This document shows, in pieces, positions 52,180 through 61,736 of a stretch of DNA of 64,000 nucleotides. The stretch is from NCBI RefSeq assembly GCF_001558695.1, contig NZ_LNTU01000023.1, forward strand, positions 1-64,000, given 5' to 3'. Numbering within the stretch: the stretch's first letter is position 1; every line of letters starts with the position of its first letter. The notes below the pieces were generated by a model that had not been told where the DNA came from, made no database searches, and saw only the letters and a program-made list of their open reading frames with translations. The position numbers and the translations under genes were made by a program. Source of the DNA: Paramesorhizobium deserti. Its GTDB lineage: Bacteria > Pseudomonadota > Alphaproteobacteria > Rhizobiales > Rhizobiaceae.

Positions 52180-53202
52180 ATGAACAAGCTTTCCGCAGTG
52201 AAATTGGCTCTGTTTGGAAGCGTAATGGCCCTTGCCAGCAGCGGCGCTTCCGCAGCAGAACTGAACCTTTACACGACGCGCGAACCAGGATTGATCAAAC
52301 CGCTGCTCGACGCCTTCACCGCCAAGAGCGACGTGAAGGTCAACACGGTGTTCATGAAGGACGGCCTGACCGAACGCGTCGCGTCCGAAGGGGAAAGCTC
52401 GCCGGCGGACATTCTGATGACGGTCGATTTCGGCAATCTTATCGATCTCACCGAAAAGGGGCTGACCCAGCCCGTTGAATCGAAGGTTCTGGATGCGGCG
52501 GTGCCGGAGAACCTGCGTGATGCCGGGAATAACTGGTTTGCGCTGTCGACGCGTGCCCGCGTGCTCTATGCGGCCAAGGATCTCGACCTCAGCGCCTTCA
52601 ATTATGAGGATCTGGCGGATCCGAGGTGGAAGGGAAAGGTCTGCATCCGCTCGGGCCAGCATCCGTACAACACTGCGCTTTTCGCTGATTACATCGCCCA
52701 TCATGGTGCCGAAGCGACAGAGAAATGGCTGACCGGGGTCAAGGACAATCTGGCGCGCACGGCCGGAGGCGGTGATCGCGATGTGGCCAAGGACATACTC
52801 GGCGGCATCTGCGACATCGGTATCGCCAATTCCTATTATGTCGGGCTGATGCGTTCCGGAAAGGGCGGCGAGGATCAGGTCGCCTGGGGCAATGCGATCA
52901 AGGTCATCCTGCCGACCTTCAAGGACGGCGGCACGCAGGTCAACATCAGTGGCGCCGCGGTTGCCAAGCATGCGCCGAACAAGGAGCAGGCAGTGCAGCT
53001 TCTCGAATATCTCGTTTCCGACGAGGCGCAGAAGCTCTATGCGGAAGCCAATTTCGAATATCCGGTCAAGGCGGGTGCATCCATCGATCCGATCATCGCC
53101 TCTTTCGGCGAGTTGAAGGTCGATCCGGTGCCGCTGACGGAAATCGCCGGATATCGCAAGGAAGCGAGCGAACTGGCTGAAAAAGTTGGCTTCGACAACT
53201 GA
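52180..53202 (+). CDS. fbpA: Iron(III) ABC transporter substrate-binding protein
   Basis: A periplasmic binding protein of 340 residues. The ATG at 52180 (AAAGGA upstream) starts a Sec signal (MNKLSAVKLALFGSVMALASSGASA, cleavage before AELNLYTTRE). The FbpA/FutA hallmarks are LNLYTTREPGLIKPLLDAF and the paired tyrosines in ANSYYVGLM that bind ferric iron. The frame open to 52105 lies in untranslated leader. The product should deliver Fe(III) to the downstream permease. Confidence 0.92.
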   Translation: MNKLSAVKLALFGSVMALASSGASAAELNLYTTREPGLIKPLLDAFTAKSDVKVNTVFMKDGLTERVASEGESSPADILMTVDFGNLIDLTEKGLTQPVESKVLDAAVPENLRDAGNNWFALSTRARVLYAAKDLDLSAFNYEDLADPRWKGKVCIRSGQHPYNTALFADYIAHHGAEATEKWLTGVKDNLARTAGGGDRDVAKDILGGICDIGIANSYYVGLMRSGKGGEDQVAWGNAIKVILPTFKDGGTQVNISGAAVAKHAPNKEQAVQLLEYLVSDEAQKLYAEANFEYPVKAGASIDPIIASFGELKVDPVPLTEIAGYRKEASELAEKVGFDN

Positions 53203-53212
53203 TTAGATCACC

Positions 53213-53232
53213 GGGTGCCGTTTGCGGCACCC
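53213..53232 (+). other. Intercistronic stem-loop between fbpA and fbpB
   Basis: GGGTGCCG (53213-53220), loop TTTG, CGGCACCC (53225-53232): a perfect 8-base stem 11 bases after the fbpA stop. Such hairpins often stabilise the abundant binding-protein mRNA and lower downstream permease expression. No T-run follows. Confidence 0.65.
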
Positions 53233-53241
53233 ACCACCATC

Positions 53242-54918
53242 ATGACAGACACCGTCTTGCAGCGCTTTTCCTTCATTCAAGCCGCCCACCGGAAGGTTGG
53301 GCGGCTATGGCTATTCATGGCGGTCGTCATCGCTCTGTTGGTGCTGACGCCGATCCTTGCCCTTGCATGGGAAGCGCTGCATGGGTCAAGCGACCTCTGG
53401 CCGCATCTTTTCGCCTTTGTCCTGCCGACGGCTTTGACTCAGACGCTGACCCTGCTTTTGGGCGTCGGTATTCTGGTTATCCTCATCGGTACGGGCAGCG
53501 CCTGGCTGGTAACGGCTTATGATTTTCCGGGTCGCAGCACGCTGGAATGGGCATTGCTCCTGCCGCTTGCGGTGCCGACCTACATCATCGCCTATGCCTA
53601 TCTCGACATCCTGCACCCGATCGGGGTTGTTCAGGGCGCCATCCGCGCCGTGCTGGGCTATTCCAGCCCGCGCGAGTTCCGTCTGCCAGACATCCGCTCG
53701 ATGACGGGTTGCATCGTCTTGCTCGGCTTCGTGCTTTATCCCTATGTTTACATCACGACACGGGCGATGTTCCTGACGCAGGCGGCGAACCTGATCGAGG
53801 CGGCCCGTACGCTCGGGACAACACGCAGCCGGATATTCTGGCGCGTCGCCTTGCCATTGGCGCGGCCGGCGATCGCCGTCGGCGTCAGTCTGGCGTTGAT
53901 GGAGGCCCTGAACGATATAGGCGCGTCGGAATTCCTCGGGGTCAAGACGCTGACGGTCTCCGTCTATACGACATGGATCACCCGTTCCGATCTGCCGGGC
54001 GCGGCGCAGATCGCACTCGCCATGCTCTTTCTGGTGATCGCCCTCATCGTGATCGAACGCTGGGCGCGCCGCCGCCAGCGTTATTCGCTGACGGCACAAC
54101 GCAACCGCAGTTTCACGCCTCGGAAGCTTGGCGGCTTTGCTGGTTGGATGGCTTTTTGCAGTGGTTTCGTTCCTGTTTTCATCGGTTTCGTTGCGCCGGC
54201 AGCCTATCTCGCGATCGAAGCCTGGAAGCGGTTTCATATGGCTGGTCTGTCCAGGCAACTCGTCTCGGAAGCCTCCAACACGATCATCATGTCGGCCGTG
54301 GCGACGGCGATCGTGCTGGTTTTCGGCATTGCCGTCGCTTATGCGATGCGGCTGCGACCGGGCAGGTTCTCGGGCGTTGCGTATCGCCTCTCGACCGTCG
54401 GGTATGCCGCACCCGGCACGGTGATCGCCATCGGAATATTGATCCCGGTCGCGGCGCTCGACCAATTCATCGACCGCAATGCGATGAGCTGGTTCGGGTT
54501 CTCGACGGGGCTGCTGCTGATCGGATCAGGGGCGGCGCTGATCTATGCCTATACCGTGCGGTTCCTGGCGATCTCCGCCGGGGCGGCCGAGGCCGGGTTC
54601 AGCCGCATTCCGATTTCTTTCGATCAGGCCGCACGCAGTCTCGGGCAGGATGCAACGGGCACATTCCGCAACGTTCATCTGCCTCTGTCGAAGACCGCGC
54701 TGGCGGCCGCCGGGCTTCTGGTGTTCGTCGATTGCATGAAAGAACTGCCTGCGACGCTCTTGCTCCGGCCGCTCAATTTCGAAACGCTGGCAACGCATCT
54801 CTATGGCGAGGCAGCGCGCGGGACCTATGAGGAGGCGTCCATCGCCGCTCTCGCCATCGTCCTGATCGGCACTTTGCCGGTGATCGTGCTTGCCGGGGTA
54901 GGGCGGCAAAAAGCCTAG
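53242..54918 (+). CDS. fbpB: Iron(III)-type ABC transporter permease (fused, two-domain)
   Basis: A permease of about 558 residues with two tandem permease halves of about six membrane segments each, as usual for FbpB. The EAA coupling loops are LIEAARTLGTTRSRIFWRVALPLARPA in the first half and FDQAARSLGQDATGTFRNVHLPLSKTA in the second. The GTG at 53215 lies within the preceding hairpin, so the ATG at 53242 is preferred, although it lacks a clear ribosome-binding site and may depend on coupling to fbpA. Confidence 0.9.
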   Translation: MTDTVLQRFSFIQAAHRKVGRLWLFMAVVIALLVLTPILALAWEALHGSSDLWPHLFAFVLPTALTQTLTLLLGVGILVILIGTGSAWLVTAYDFPGRSTLEWALLLPLAVPTYIIAYAYLDILHPIGVVQGAIRAVLGYSSPREFRLPDIRSMTGCIVLLGFVLYPYVYITTRAMFLTQAANLIEAARTLGTTRSRIFWRVALPLARPAIAVGVSLALMEALNDIGASEFLGVKTLTVSVYTTWITRSDLPGAAQIALAMLFLVIALIVIERWARRRQRYSLTAQRNRSFTPRKLGGFAGWMAFCSGFVPVFIGFVAPAAYLAIEAWKRFHMAGLSRQLVSEASNTIIMSAVATAIVLVFGIAVAYAMRLRPGRFSGVAYRLSTVGYAAPGTVIAIGILIPVAALDQFIDRNAMSWFGFSTGLLLIGSGAALIYAYTVRFLAISAGAAEAGFSRIPISFDQAARSLGQDATGTFRNVHLPLSKTALAAAGLLVFVDCMKELPATLLLRPLNFETLATHLYGEAARGTYEEASIAALAIVLIGTLPVIVLAGVGRQKA

Positions 54919-55055
54919 TTTTGCGTATTTCCAAACGCGGCCCGTTCCATGCTTTTGCTGGAAATGCTCAAAGCGCGGCAGTTCCATTCGATTTTTCTTT
55001 CCTCAATCGCTGGTGAAGGAGAAAGGCATTCAGATTTCCGGATTCATGCATTTGA

Positions 55056-55077
55056 CTAATTCAATTGAATGAATTAA
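55056..55077. promoter_or_regulatory. Palindromic operator candidate upstream of the cecR-like gene
   Basis: A perfect 12-base palindrome ATTCAATTGAAT (55059-55070) lies inside a wider interrupted one (TAATTCA ... TGAATTA) 10 bases before the regulator start. TetR-type regulators bind such sites, so this is a good autoregulatory candidate. Confidence 0.6.
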
Positions 55078-55086
55078 CATGGAGGC

Positions 55087-55794
55087 ATGACTGAGAAGCC
55101 CAGGACGAAGAACCCACGCAAATCTCCGGAAGATCGGGGCGATGCGACGCGCGAGAAGCTGCTGACCACATCGATCGTCGTGTTCGGCCGCTATGGTTTC
55201 GACGGCGCGACGACAAGGATGCTGAGCGAGGCGGCGGGGGTCAACCAGCAAGCGATCCCCTATTATTTCGGCGGCAAGGAAGGCCTCTATATAGCGGCGG
55301 CGGAGCATATAGGCTCGGCCATCTCTGCCCATGTCTCGGCACTGCGCGACCATACCCGTTCGCGGCTTACCGAGGCGGAAACGACGGGCACGCCCATCGG
55401 CCGGGAAGAGGCGCGCGGCCTTCTGACGGAAATCCTGCAGATGATAGCGGCGCTGTTCGTCAGCCGGGAATCGGAACCTTGGGCGCGTTTCCTCATTCGC
55501 GAACAGATGGAGCCGACGGAAGCCTTCAAGCGGGTTTATGGCGGCGTCATGAAGCCGATGCTTGAAGTCGTCGGCCGATTGGTCGCGATCCTTCTCGAGG
55601 ACGAAGTGGGTTCACAGCGTGTCAGGCTGCGCACGCTGTCGCTCATCGGCAGCGTCATGGTGTTCCGGGTGGCGCATGCGGCGGTGCTGGCGCAACTGGA
55701 GTGGAAAGCAATAGGTCCTCAGGAACTCGACATCGTGCGGGGGCTTGCGCGCGAGCTTGTCTCGACCATCAATCCGGAAGGCGGCAACGCATGA
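55087..55794 (+). CDS. cecR: TetR/AcrR-family regulator, CecR/YbiH type
   Basis: The 235-residue protein has an N-terminal TetR helix-turn-helix ([48 protein letters not shown]) and a C-terminal domain of the CecR (DUF1956) kind ([12 protein letters not shown]). It heads a five-gene operon whose other members match E. coli ybhG, ybhF, ybhS and ybhR, the operon controlled there by CecR. It probably represses its own operon through the palindrome just upstream. The stop overlaps ybhG as ATGA. Confidence 0.88.
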   Translation: MTEKPRTKNPRKSPEDRGDATREKLLTTSIVVFGRYGFDGATTRMLSEAAGVNQQAIPYYFGGKEGLYIAAAEHIGSAISAHVSALRDHTRSRLTEAETTGTPIGREEARGLLTEILQMIAALFVSRESEPWARFLIREQMEPTEAFKRVYGGVMKPMLEVVGRLVAILLEDEVGSQRVRLRTLSLIGSVMVFRVAHAAVLAQLEWKAIGPQELDIVRGLARELVSTINPEGGNA

Positions 55795-56810
55795 TCAGAA
55801 AACTTATTGCCATCATCGTCCTCCTGCTCGCTGCGGGTGCCGCCGGGGCCTGGTGGTTCGATATTCCCTCGCGTCGCGGCTGGGGGAGCGAGCCCGACAA
55901 CGGCCTGACGCTCTATGGCAATGTCGATATCCGGCAGGTGCAACTCGGTTTTCGTGTCGCCGGGCGAATAAAAGAAGCGCTGGTCGATGAGGGCGACAGG
56001 GTCAAGGCCGGCGATGTCCTTGCGCGCCTCGATGCGGCACCTGCCGAGGATAATGTTCTCGCGGCGCAAGCCAAGGTCGCCGGTTTGCGCGCCACGCTGG
56101 AGAAGCTTCAGGCCGGGCCACGCCAGGCCGAGATCGCCCAGGCGCAGGCGCTCTATACCGAGAGCCTGGCGGATTTGCAGAATGCCGAGCAGGCATTCGA
56201 ACGGGCGCGTCAGCTAAGGCCTGGCGGGGCGATCTCCCAAGCCTCTCTCGATCAGGCGAAGGCGGCGAAGGATATGGCGACGGCGCGCTCACAATCGGCG
56301 CTCGAGGCTTTGAGCCTCCTGCAGGAGGGCACGCGCCCCGAGGATATCGCGGCGGCACGCGCCAATCTGCAGGCGGCGGAAGCTGAGCTTTCTTCCGCCA
56401 AAACCTCTCTCGGGGATACGGAACTCTCCGCTCCCGCCGATGGTGTCGTTCTCTCGCGGGTGCGCGAGCCGGGCGCCATCGTCTCGCCGAGCGATATCGT
56501 CTATGTCTTGTCGCTGACGAAGCCTGTGTGGGTGCGGGCCTATATCTCCGAACCCGATCTCGGCCGGGTGCACCCCGGCATGACGGTGGAGGTCCTCTCC
56601 GACACGGCACCAGCCAAACCCTATCGAGGCAAGGTGGGCTTTGTCTCCCCCGTCGCCGAGTTCACGCCGAAATCGGTCGAGACGCCCGATCTCAGGACAG
56701 ATCTCGTCTACCGGCTCCGCATCATCGTCGAGAACGCCGACCCGAGGCTGCGGCAGGGCATGCCGGTGACGGTGCGCATCCCGCTGGAAAATGGCGGAGA
56801 CGGACCGTGA
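55791..56810 (+). CDS. ybhG: HlyD-family membrane-fusion protein, YbhG-like
   Basis: A periplasmic adaptor of 339 residues anchored by an N-terminal segment ([19 protein letters not shown]). The lipoyl halves are [39 protein letters not shown] and [22 protein letters not shown], separated by a long coiled coil (about 95-200). The ATG at 55791 overlaps the regulator stop. It works with YbhF, YbhS and YbhR as an exporter; the E. coli system affects resistance to cefoperazone and chloramphenicol. Confidence 0.9.
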   Translation: MIRKLIAIIVLLLAAGAAGAWWFDIPSRRGWGSEPDNGLTLYGNVDIRQVQLGFRVAGRIKEALVDEGDRVKAGDVLARLDAAPAEDNVLAAQAKVAGLRATLEKLQAGPRQAEIAQAQALYTESLADLQNAEQAFERARQLRPGGAISQASLDQAKAAKDMATARSQSALEALSLLQEGTRPEDIAAARANLQAAEAELSSAKTSLGDTELSAPADGVVLSRVREPGAIVSPSDIVYVLSLTKPVWVRAYISEPDLGRVHPGMTVEVLSDTAPAKPYRGKVGFVSPVAEFTPKSVETPDLRTDLVYRLRIIVENADPRLRQGMPVTVRIPLENGGDGP

Positions 56811-58564
56811 GCGCCGGAGTTGCAAAGGTAAAGGATGCATCCGCCGATTTCGTCCGGCTGACGGATGTCACCAAGCGTTTTGGCGACGCGCCCCCGGCTC
56901 TTGATCGAATAGAGGGGGCAATCAAGGGCGGCGAAATCACCGGGCTGGTCGGGCCCGACGGGGCCGGCAAGACGACGCTGATCCGCTTGATGACCGGGCT
57001 GATGCTGCCTGAATCCGGCACGATCGAGGTGCTGGGCTTCGACACCAGGCAGAACCCCGCGGCCATCCAGGCTTCCATCGGCTACATGCCGCAGCGCTTC
57101 GGCCTCTATGAAGATTTGTCGGTACAGGAAAATCTTGATCTCTACGCCGATCTCAGGGGATTGCCGAAGGCGGAGCGTCCCGCGGTCTATAATGAATTGC
57201 TGACCTTCACCGATCTCAAGCGGTTCACCGGCCGTCTGGCAGGCAAGCTCTCGGGAGGCATGAAGCAGAAGCTCGGTCTTGCCTGCGCGCTCCTGAAGAA
57301 GCCGCGTCTTCTGCTGCTCGATGAACCCGGCGTTGGCGTCGATCCGATCTCGCGCCGCGAGCTCTGGAAGATGGTCGAGGATCTGACGAAGGAAGGCATT
57401 GGGGTCGTGTGGTCGACAGCCTATCTCGACGAGGCCGAGGCCTGCGACAATGTCTTTCTCCTCAACCAAGGCAAACTGCTCTTCACCGGCCCGCCATCTG
57501 AATTGACCAGCCGGGTCGATGGCCGGGTATTCAAGCTGACGGGCATTAAGGGGCGGCGCAGGCCCACTCTCGCCCGAATACTCGACCGAAAAGGCGTGGT
57601 CGACGGGGTGATCCAAGGAGAGGCGATCCGGCTGGTGCTCGCCGAAGGAGCGCAATCCACCCTGGAGAAGGAGATCGGCGGTGAAGGCCGCCTTGTGCCG
57701 GCGACACCGCGCTTCGAGGACGCTTTTGTCGACATGCTGGGGGGCGGCCCGGGCGGAAAGTCGAAGCTGGCGGACGCCACCACCACGCTGCCTTCCGACG
57801 GAGGGAAGCCCGTCATCGTCGCGCATGGCCTCACCAAACGCTTCGGCGATTTCACGGCCGCCGACGACATCACCTTCGAGATCCCGCGCGGCCAGATATT
57901 CGGTTTGCTCGGGCCGAATGGCGCCGGTAAATCGACCACTTTCAAGATGCTGTGCGGGTTGCTCAAGCCAACGGAAGGGGAGGGCCGCGTCGCGGGCTTC
58001 GACCTGCGCCGTGATACGGCCGAGGCACGCAATCATCTGGGCTATATGGCACAAAAATTCTCGCTCTATGGCGACCTGAACATCGCGCAGAATCTCGCCT
58101 TCTTCGCCGGCGTTTATGGTCTGAGCGGCAGGCGCAAGCAGGAACGCATCGCGCTGATGACGGAGATCTTCGATTTCGCGCCGCATGCCGACATGTCCAC
58201 CAAGGATCTGCCGCTCGGCTTGAAGCAGCGCCTGGCTCTCGCCTGCGCGGTGATGCACGAACCCGAGGCGCTTTTCCTGGACGAGCCTACCTCAGGCGTC
58301 GATCCTATCATGCGGCGGGAATTCTGGACGCATATCAACGGGCTGGTGGAAAAAGGCGTGACGGTGCTGGTTACCACCCATTTCATGGAGGAGGCCGAAT
58401 ATTGCGACCGCATATCCCTGATCTATCGCGGCCGCTCCATCGCGCTCGGCTCTCCGGATGAGCTGAAGGCGCGGGTTGCCGGCAAGGACAATCCGGACCC
58501 GACGATGGAGGATGCGTTCATCGCGCTGGTGCAGGAATCCGAAACGGAGGCGGCAGCGGCATGA
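56807..58564 (+). CDS. ybhF: ABC exporter ATP-binding protein with two ATPase domains, YbhF-like
   Basis: The 585-residue protein carries two full nucleotide-binding domains. The first has Walker [12 protein letters not shown], signature [16 protein letters not shown] and Walker [13 protein letters not shown]. The second has [11 protein letters not shown], an altered signature region ([15 protein letters not shown]) and Walker [13 protein letters not shown]. It starts at GTG 56807, overlapping the ybhG stop as GTGA. The tandem arrangement is the hallmark of YbhF. Confidence 0.92.
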   Translation: MSAGVAKVKDASADFVRLTDVTKRFGDAPPALDRIEGAIKGGEITGLVGPDGAGKTTLIRLMTGLMLPESGTIEVLGFDTRQNPAAIQASIGYMPQRFGLYEDLSVQENLDLYADLRGLPKAERPAVYNELLTFTDLKRFTGRLAGKLSGGMKQKLGLACALLKKPRLLLLDEPGVGVDPISRRELWKMVEDLTKEGIGVVWSTAYLDEAEACDNVFLLNQGKLLFTGPPSELTSRVDGRVFKLTGIKGRRRPTLARILDRKGVVDGVIQGEAIRLVLAEGAQSTLEKEIGGEGRLVPATPRFEDAFVDMLGGGPGGKSKLADATTTLPSDGGKPVIVAHGLTKRFGDFTAADDITFEIPRGQIFGLLGPNGAGKSTTFKMLCGLLKPTEGEGRVAGFDLRRDTAEARNHLGYMAQKFSLYGDLNIAQNLAFFAGVYGLSGRRKQERIALMTEIFDFAPHADMSTKDLPLGLKQRLALACAVMHEPEALFLDEPTSGVDPIMRREFWTHINGLVEKGVTVLVTTHFMEEAEYCDRISLIYRGRSIALGSPDELKARVAGKDNPDPTMEDAFIALVQESETEAAAA

Positions 58565-59706
58565 AAGCGCCCGTAGCAGAGCCCAACCGCCTCGACCGCG
58601 CCCGCCGGTTCGCCGCGCTGGTGCGCAAGGAGACATATCAGGTCATCCGCGATCCGAGCAGCATCCTCATCGCCTTCGTCCTGCCGCTGATCCTGCTCTT
58701 TCTCTTCGGCTATGGCGTATCGCTCGATGCGACCCGCACACGCATAGGGCTGGTCATGGAAGACCCCACGCCGATAACCCGGGATCTGGCGGCGAGCTTT
58801 CAGGCCTCGCGCTATTTCGACGTGACGAATGGCAATGACCGGCGGCAATTCGAGGAGGATCTGATCGTCGGCCGGGTGAGGGGCATCGTTGTGATTCCTT
58901 CGACCTTCTCGTCCGACTTCGCGGCGGGCACCGCGCCCGCGATCCAGGTCATCGTCGATGGATCGGACCCGAACACGGCGAGCTTCGTGCAGAATTATGC
59001 GCGCGGCGTCGTCGCCACTTGGGCAGCGCTGCGCGGGTTGGAGACCGGGGCGCGGCCGCCCGCCGTCAGCGTGGAGCAGCGTTTCTGGTTCAACCCGCAG
59101 CTCACCAGCCGCTTTTTCCTGGTGCCGGGCTCTATCGCCATCGTGATGACGCTGGTCGGCACGCTTCTCACATCACTCGTCGTCGCGCGGGAATGGGAAC
59201 GCGGGACGATGGAGGCGATGATGGCGACGCCAGTTACCGCGGTGGAGCTATTGGCCGGGAAAATCCTGCCCTATTTCATTTTGGGGCTCGCCTCGATGAC
59301 GCTCTGCGTTCTCGTGGCCATCTTCCTGTTCGGCGTGCCGTTCAGGGGTTCCATCCTGGCGCTCTATGCGCTTTCCGCGACCTTTCTGATACCGGCGCTC
59401 GGCCAGGGCCTGCTCATCTCCGCAGCCACCAAGAACCAGTTCCTCGCCTCGCAACTGGCGCTGATCTCGGCCTTTCTGCCGGCTTTCCTGCTTTCCGGCT
59501 TTCTCTTCGAGATCAATTCGATGCCGCGCGTCATTCAGTGGATAACAACGATCGTCGCGGCGCGTTATCTCATCCCCAGCCTGCAGACGGTGTTCCTCGC
59601 CGGCGACATCTGGCCGATGTTCCTGCAGGCCATTGCCGTCATGCTTCTCATAGGCGCGGTCTTCTTCACCCTTGCCGCCCGCTCCACCCGCAAGAGGATC
59701 GGCTGA
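58561..59706 (+). CDS. ybhS: ABC-2 type exporter permease, YbhS-like
   Basis: The 381-residue permease has one N-terminal membrane segment (ILIAFVLPLILLFLFGYGV), a large periplasmic domain (about 60-180) and five C-terminal segments, the ABC-2 layout. The loop VVAREWERGTMEAMMATPV is a family marker. ATGA overlap with ybhF. Confidence 0.9.
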   Translation: MKAPVAEPNRLDRARRFAALVRKETYQVIRDPSSILIAFVLPLILLFLFGYGVSLDATRTRIGLVMEDPTPITRDLAASFQASRYFDVTNGNDRRQFEEDLIVGRVRGIVVIPSTFSSDFAAGTAPAIQVIVDGSDPNTASFVQNYARGVVATWAALRGLETGARPPAVSVEQRFWFNPQLTSRFFLVPGSIAIVMTLVGTLLTSLVVAREWERGTMEAMMATPVTAVELLAGKILPYFILGLASMTLCVLVAIFLFGVPFRGSILALYALSATFLIPALGQGLLISAATKNQFLASQLALISAFLPAFLLSGFLFEINSMPRVIQWITTIVAARYLIPSLQTVFLAGDIWPMFLQAIAVMLLIGAVFFTLAARSTRKRIG

Positions 59707-59707
59707 G

Positions 59708-60823
59708 ATGTGGTGGATCCGGTTAAAGGCACTGATCATCAAGGAATTGCTGGCGGTTTTGCGCGATCCGAAAAGCCGGCTGATCCTGATCGGGCCGCCG
59801 ATCATCCAGCTCGTTGTCTTCTCCTATGCCGCGACGCTCGAGGTGAAGAATGTCGATATCATGGTCCTCAACCGCGACGCCGGAAACTGGGGGCAGGAGC
59901 TGATATACAGGATCTCGGGCAGTACGCCGACCTTTCGCTCGATCGCCTATACGGAGGATCCGGCGGCGGTGCATGCGGCAATCGACCGGCAGAGGGTGAT
60001 CGCCGCGGTCCAGATCGGGCCAACCTTTTCGCGCGATATCGAAGCGGGGCGCCCCGCCGATATCCAGATCATCCTCGACGGGCGCCGTTCGAATGCTTCG
60101 CAGCTCGTCGCTGGCTATCTCAATCAGATCGTCGCCGGTGTCGCCGCTGATACACCGGCGGGTCAGCGCGCCGCTTCAGCCGAGATCGGCGTCGTTGCGC
60201 GCAACTGGTTCAACCCGAACCTGATTTTCCAATGGTTCATGGTTCCCAATCTGGTCGCCAGCATCGCGCTGTTGATCGGGCTCATCGTGACCGCATTGTC
60301 GATCGCGCGCGAACGCGAGCTCGGCACCTTCGACCAGCTGATGGTCTCGCCGCTGCGCACCCACGAGATCCTCATCGGCAAGTTGATACCACCGATGATG
60401 ATCGGCATGTTCCATATGACGATCTTTATCCTTGCCGCGATCTTCATCTTCGGCGTGCCGCTGCGCGGTTCGCTGCTGCTTCTTTATGGCAGTGCTGTCG
60501 TCTATCTCGCGGCGGTCGTCGGGCTTGGCCTGTTCATTTCGGCCCTGTCAATGACCCAGCAGCAGGCGATCCTTGGCGCCTTCCTCTTCATGGTACCGGC
60601 GACGCTGCTCTCGGGCTTTGCGACGCCGATCGAGAATATGCCGGGCTGGCTGCAGCCGATAACGCTTATCAACCCGCTGCGCTTTTTTCTGGTGATCGTC
60701 AAAGGCGTGTTCCTGCGCGATATCCCGGCAAGCGAGGTGCTGGACAATACAATCCCGCTGGCGCTCATTGCCATTGTAACGCTGAGTGCCGCATCATGGC
60801 TTTTCCGGCGAAGATTGGAGTGA
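59708..60823 (+). CDS. ybhR: ABC-2 type exporter permease, YbhR-like
   Basis: The 371-residue second permease has the same ABC-2 layout as YbhS: N-terminal segment LILIGPPIIQLVVFSYAATLEV, a periplasmic domain, then five segments with SIARERELGTFDQLMVSPLR. The ATG at 59708 follows the ybhS stop by 1 base, and the longer frame only overlaps ybhS. Last gene of the operon. Confidence 0.9.
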   Translation: MWWIRLKALIIKELLAVLRDPKSRLILIGPPIIQLVVFSYAATLEVKNVDIMVLNRDAGNWGQELIYRISGSTPTFRSIAYTEDPAAVHAAIDRQRVIAAVQIGPTFSRDIEAGRPADIQIILDGRRSNASQLVAGYLNQIVAGVAADTPAGQRAASAEIGVVARNWFNPNLIFQWFMVPNLVASIALLIGLIVTALSIARERELGTFDQLMVSPLRTHEILIGKLIPPMMIGMFHMTIFILAAIFIFGVPLRGSLLLLYGSAVVYLAAVVGLGLFISALSMTQQQAILGAFLFMVPATLLSGFATPIENMPGWLQPITLINPLRFFLVIVKGVFLRDIPASEVLDNTIPLALIAIVTLSAASWLFRRRLE

Positions 60824-60838
60824 AGTGTTTCTTACGGC

Positions 60839-60988
60839 TTATTTTGAGATTTCGATCTTACGGCTGAGCCATTCTTCGGTCTGGGTGAAGGTTTCGCCAT
60901 TGATCCAGATAGTGTCGAAGGCCATCAACCCAGCGTAGGGAGAATTTCCCGTCAGACGGTAACGAGGGGCAATCGCAACAATCGGCAT
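60839..60988 (-). CDS. Probable 49-residue protein of unknown function
   Basis: On the minus strand an ATG at 60988 opens 49 codons ending at TAA 60841-60839. The product begins MPIVAIAPRYRLTGNSPYAG and ends ETFTQTEEWLSRKIEISK. Codon use is like that of real genes in the window, the residue mix is that of a folded small protein, and a purine-rich GGCGGAA lies upstream. It lies between the ybhR stop (convergent) and tRNA-Thr (same strand). I do not recognise the family; it could be a complete small gene or a residue of a larger one. Confidence 0.5.
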   Translation of the reverse strand: MPIVAIAPRYRLTGNSPYAGLMAFDTIWINGETFTQTEEWLSRKIEISK

Positions 60989-61042
60989 GGAACAAAATTC
61001 CGCCGATATACCACACTACTGATAATTTCGAAGAAAATTGAA

Positions 61043-61117
<75 letters not shown>

Positions 61118-61266
61118 ATCGTCGCGAATGGGGCGGCTTTTGCCACAACATCGCGCAAACCGCAAGCAAGCAATCGGGATTCTTTTCGCATATTGTGCAA
61201 ATCCTCCACAGGCGTGTTCCCCACGCGCTTTTCCTCGGGCAATTCCTGATGTAAGAAAGCTGCAGG

Positions 61267-61479
61267 ATGAACGAGAATTCCAGGCAACCCGGTCAGGACC
61301 CGAGGGGTCGCAAGGCGGCGGAACGCAAAAAGCGACTTGCCGAACAGTTGCGGGCGAATCTTATGCGCCGCAAGGCGCAAGCCCGTGCGCGGCGCGCTGG
61401 TGATGCGGATGACAGGGCGGACGGCATAGAAGCGGCTTCGGATCCCGTCAATAAACTGTCAAGAACCGATGTGGAATAA
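61267..61479 (+). CDS. Small basic conserved protein upstream of murA
   Basis: A 70-residue, highly charged protein (GRKAAERKKRLAEQLRANLMRRKAQARARR) that is probably a long basic helix with an acidic tail. Comparable short Arg/Lys-rich proteins are commonly found just before murA in Hyphomicrobiales, which supports a real gene. Function unknown; the charge suggests nucleic-acid or ribosome contact. Confidence 0.7.
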   Translation: MNENSRQPGQDPRGRKAAERKKRLAEQLRANLMRRKAQARARRAGDADDRADGIEAASDPVNKLSRTDVE

Positions 61480-61584
61480 TGCGTGCGCGTCAGTTGAGGT
61501 ATGAAGATGCGGCGGATGACGCATGCTGCTTCCTTGAAGCCCTCGCACCGTTCGTCTGGAGTTGTTCCTGTTTTAGGAAACCGC

Positions 61585-61675
61585 TCCGAGTTTTTATTTT
61601 ACGCAAGTCCGATGGGAAAGCAGTTTCTGCTTTTCCCGGGAAAACTGCTTCGCACTTTTCCTGGACTTGCTTTAG
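61585..61675. repeat. Rhizobial palindromic intergenic repeat, copy 2
   Basis: Contains AGCAGTTT, then TTTTCCCGGGAAAA, then AAACTGCT, giving nested inverted repeats. It ends with CTTTTCCTGGACTTGCTTTA, almost the same as the end of copy 1 (32056-32133). The left part (TTTACGCAAGTCCGATGGGAAAGC) extends it beyond what copy 1 shows. It lies between the small basic-protein gene and murA, in the murA 5' region. Confidence 0.65.
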
Positions 61676-61736
61676 ATGAACCGGCTCCCTCGGGAGTAAT
61701 CGAAACCGGGCGCTGATCCCGTGAAAGTGGATAAAC

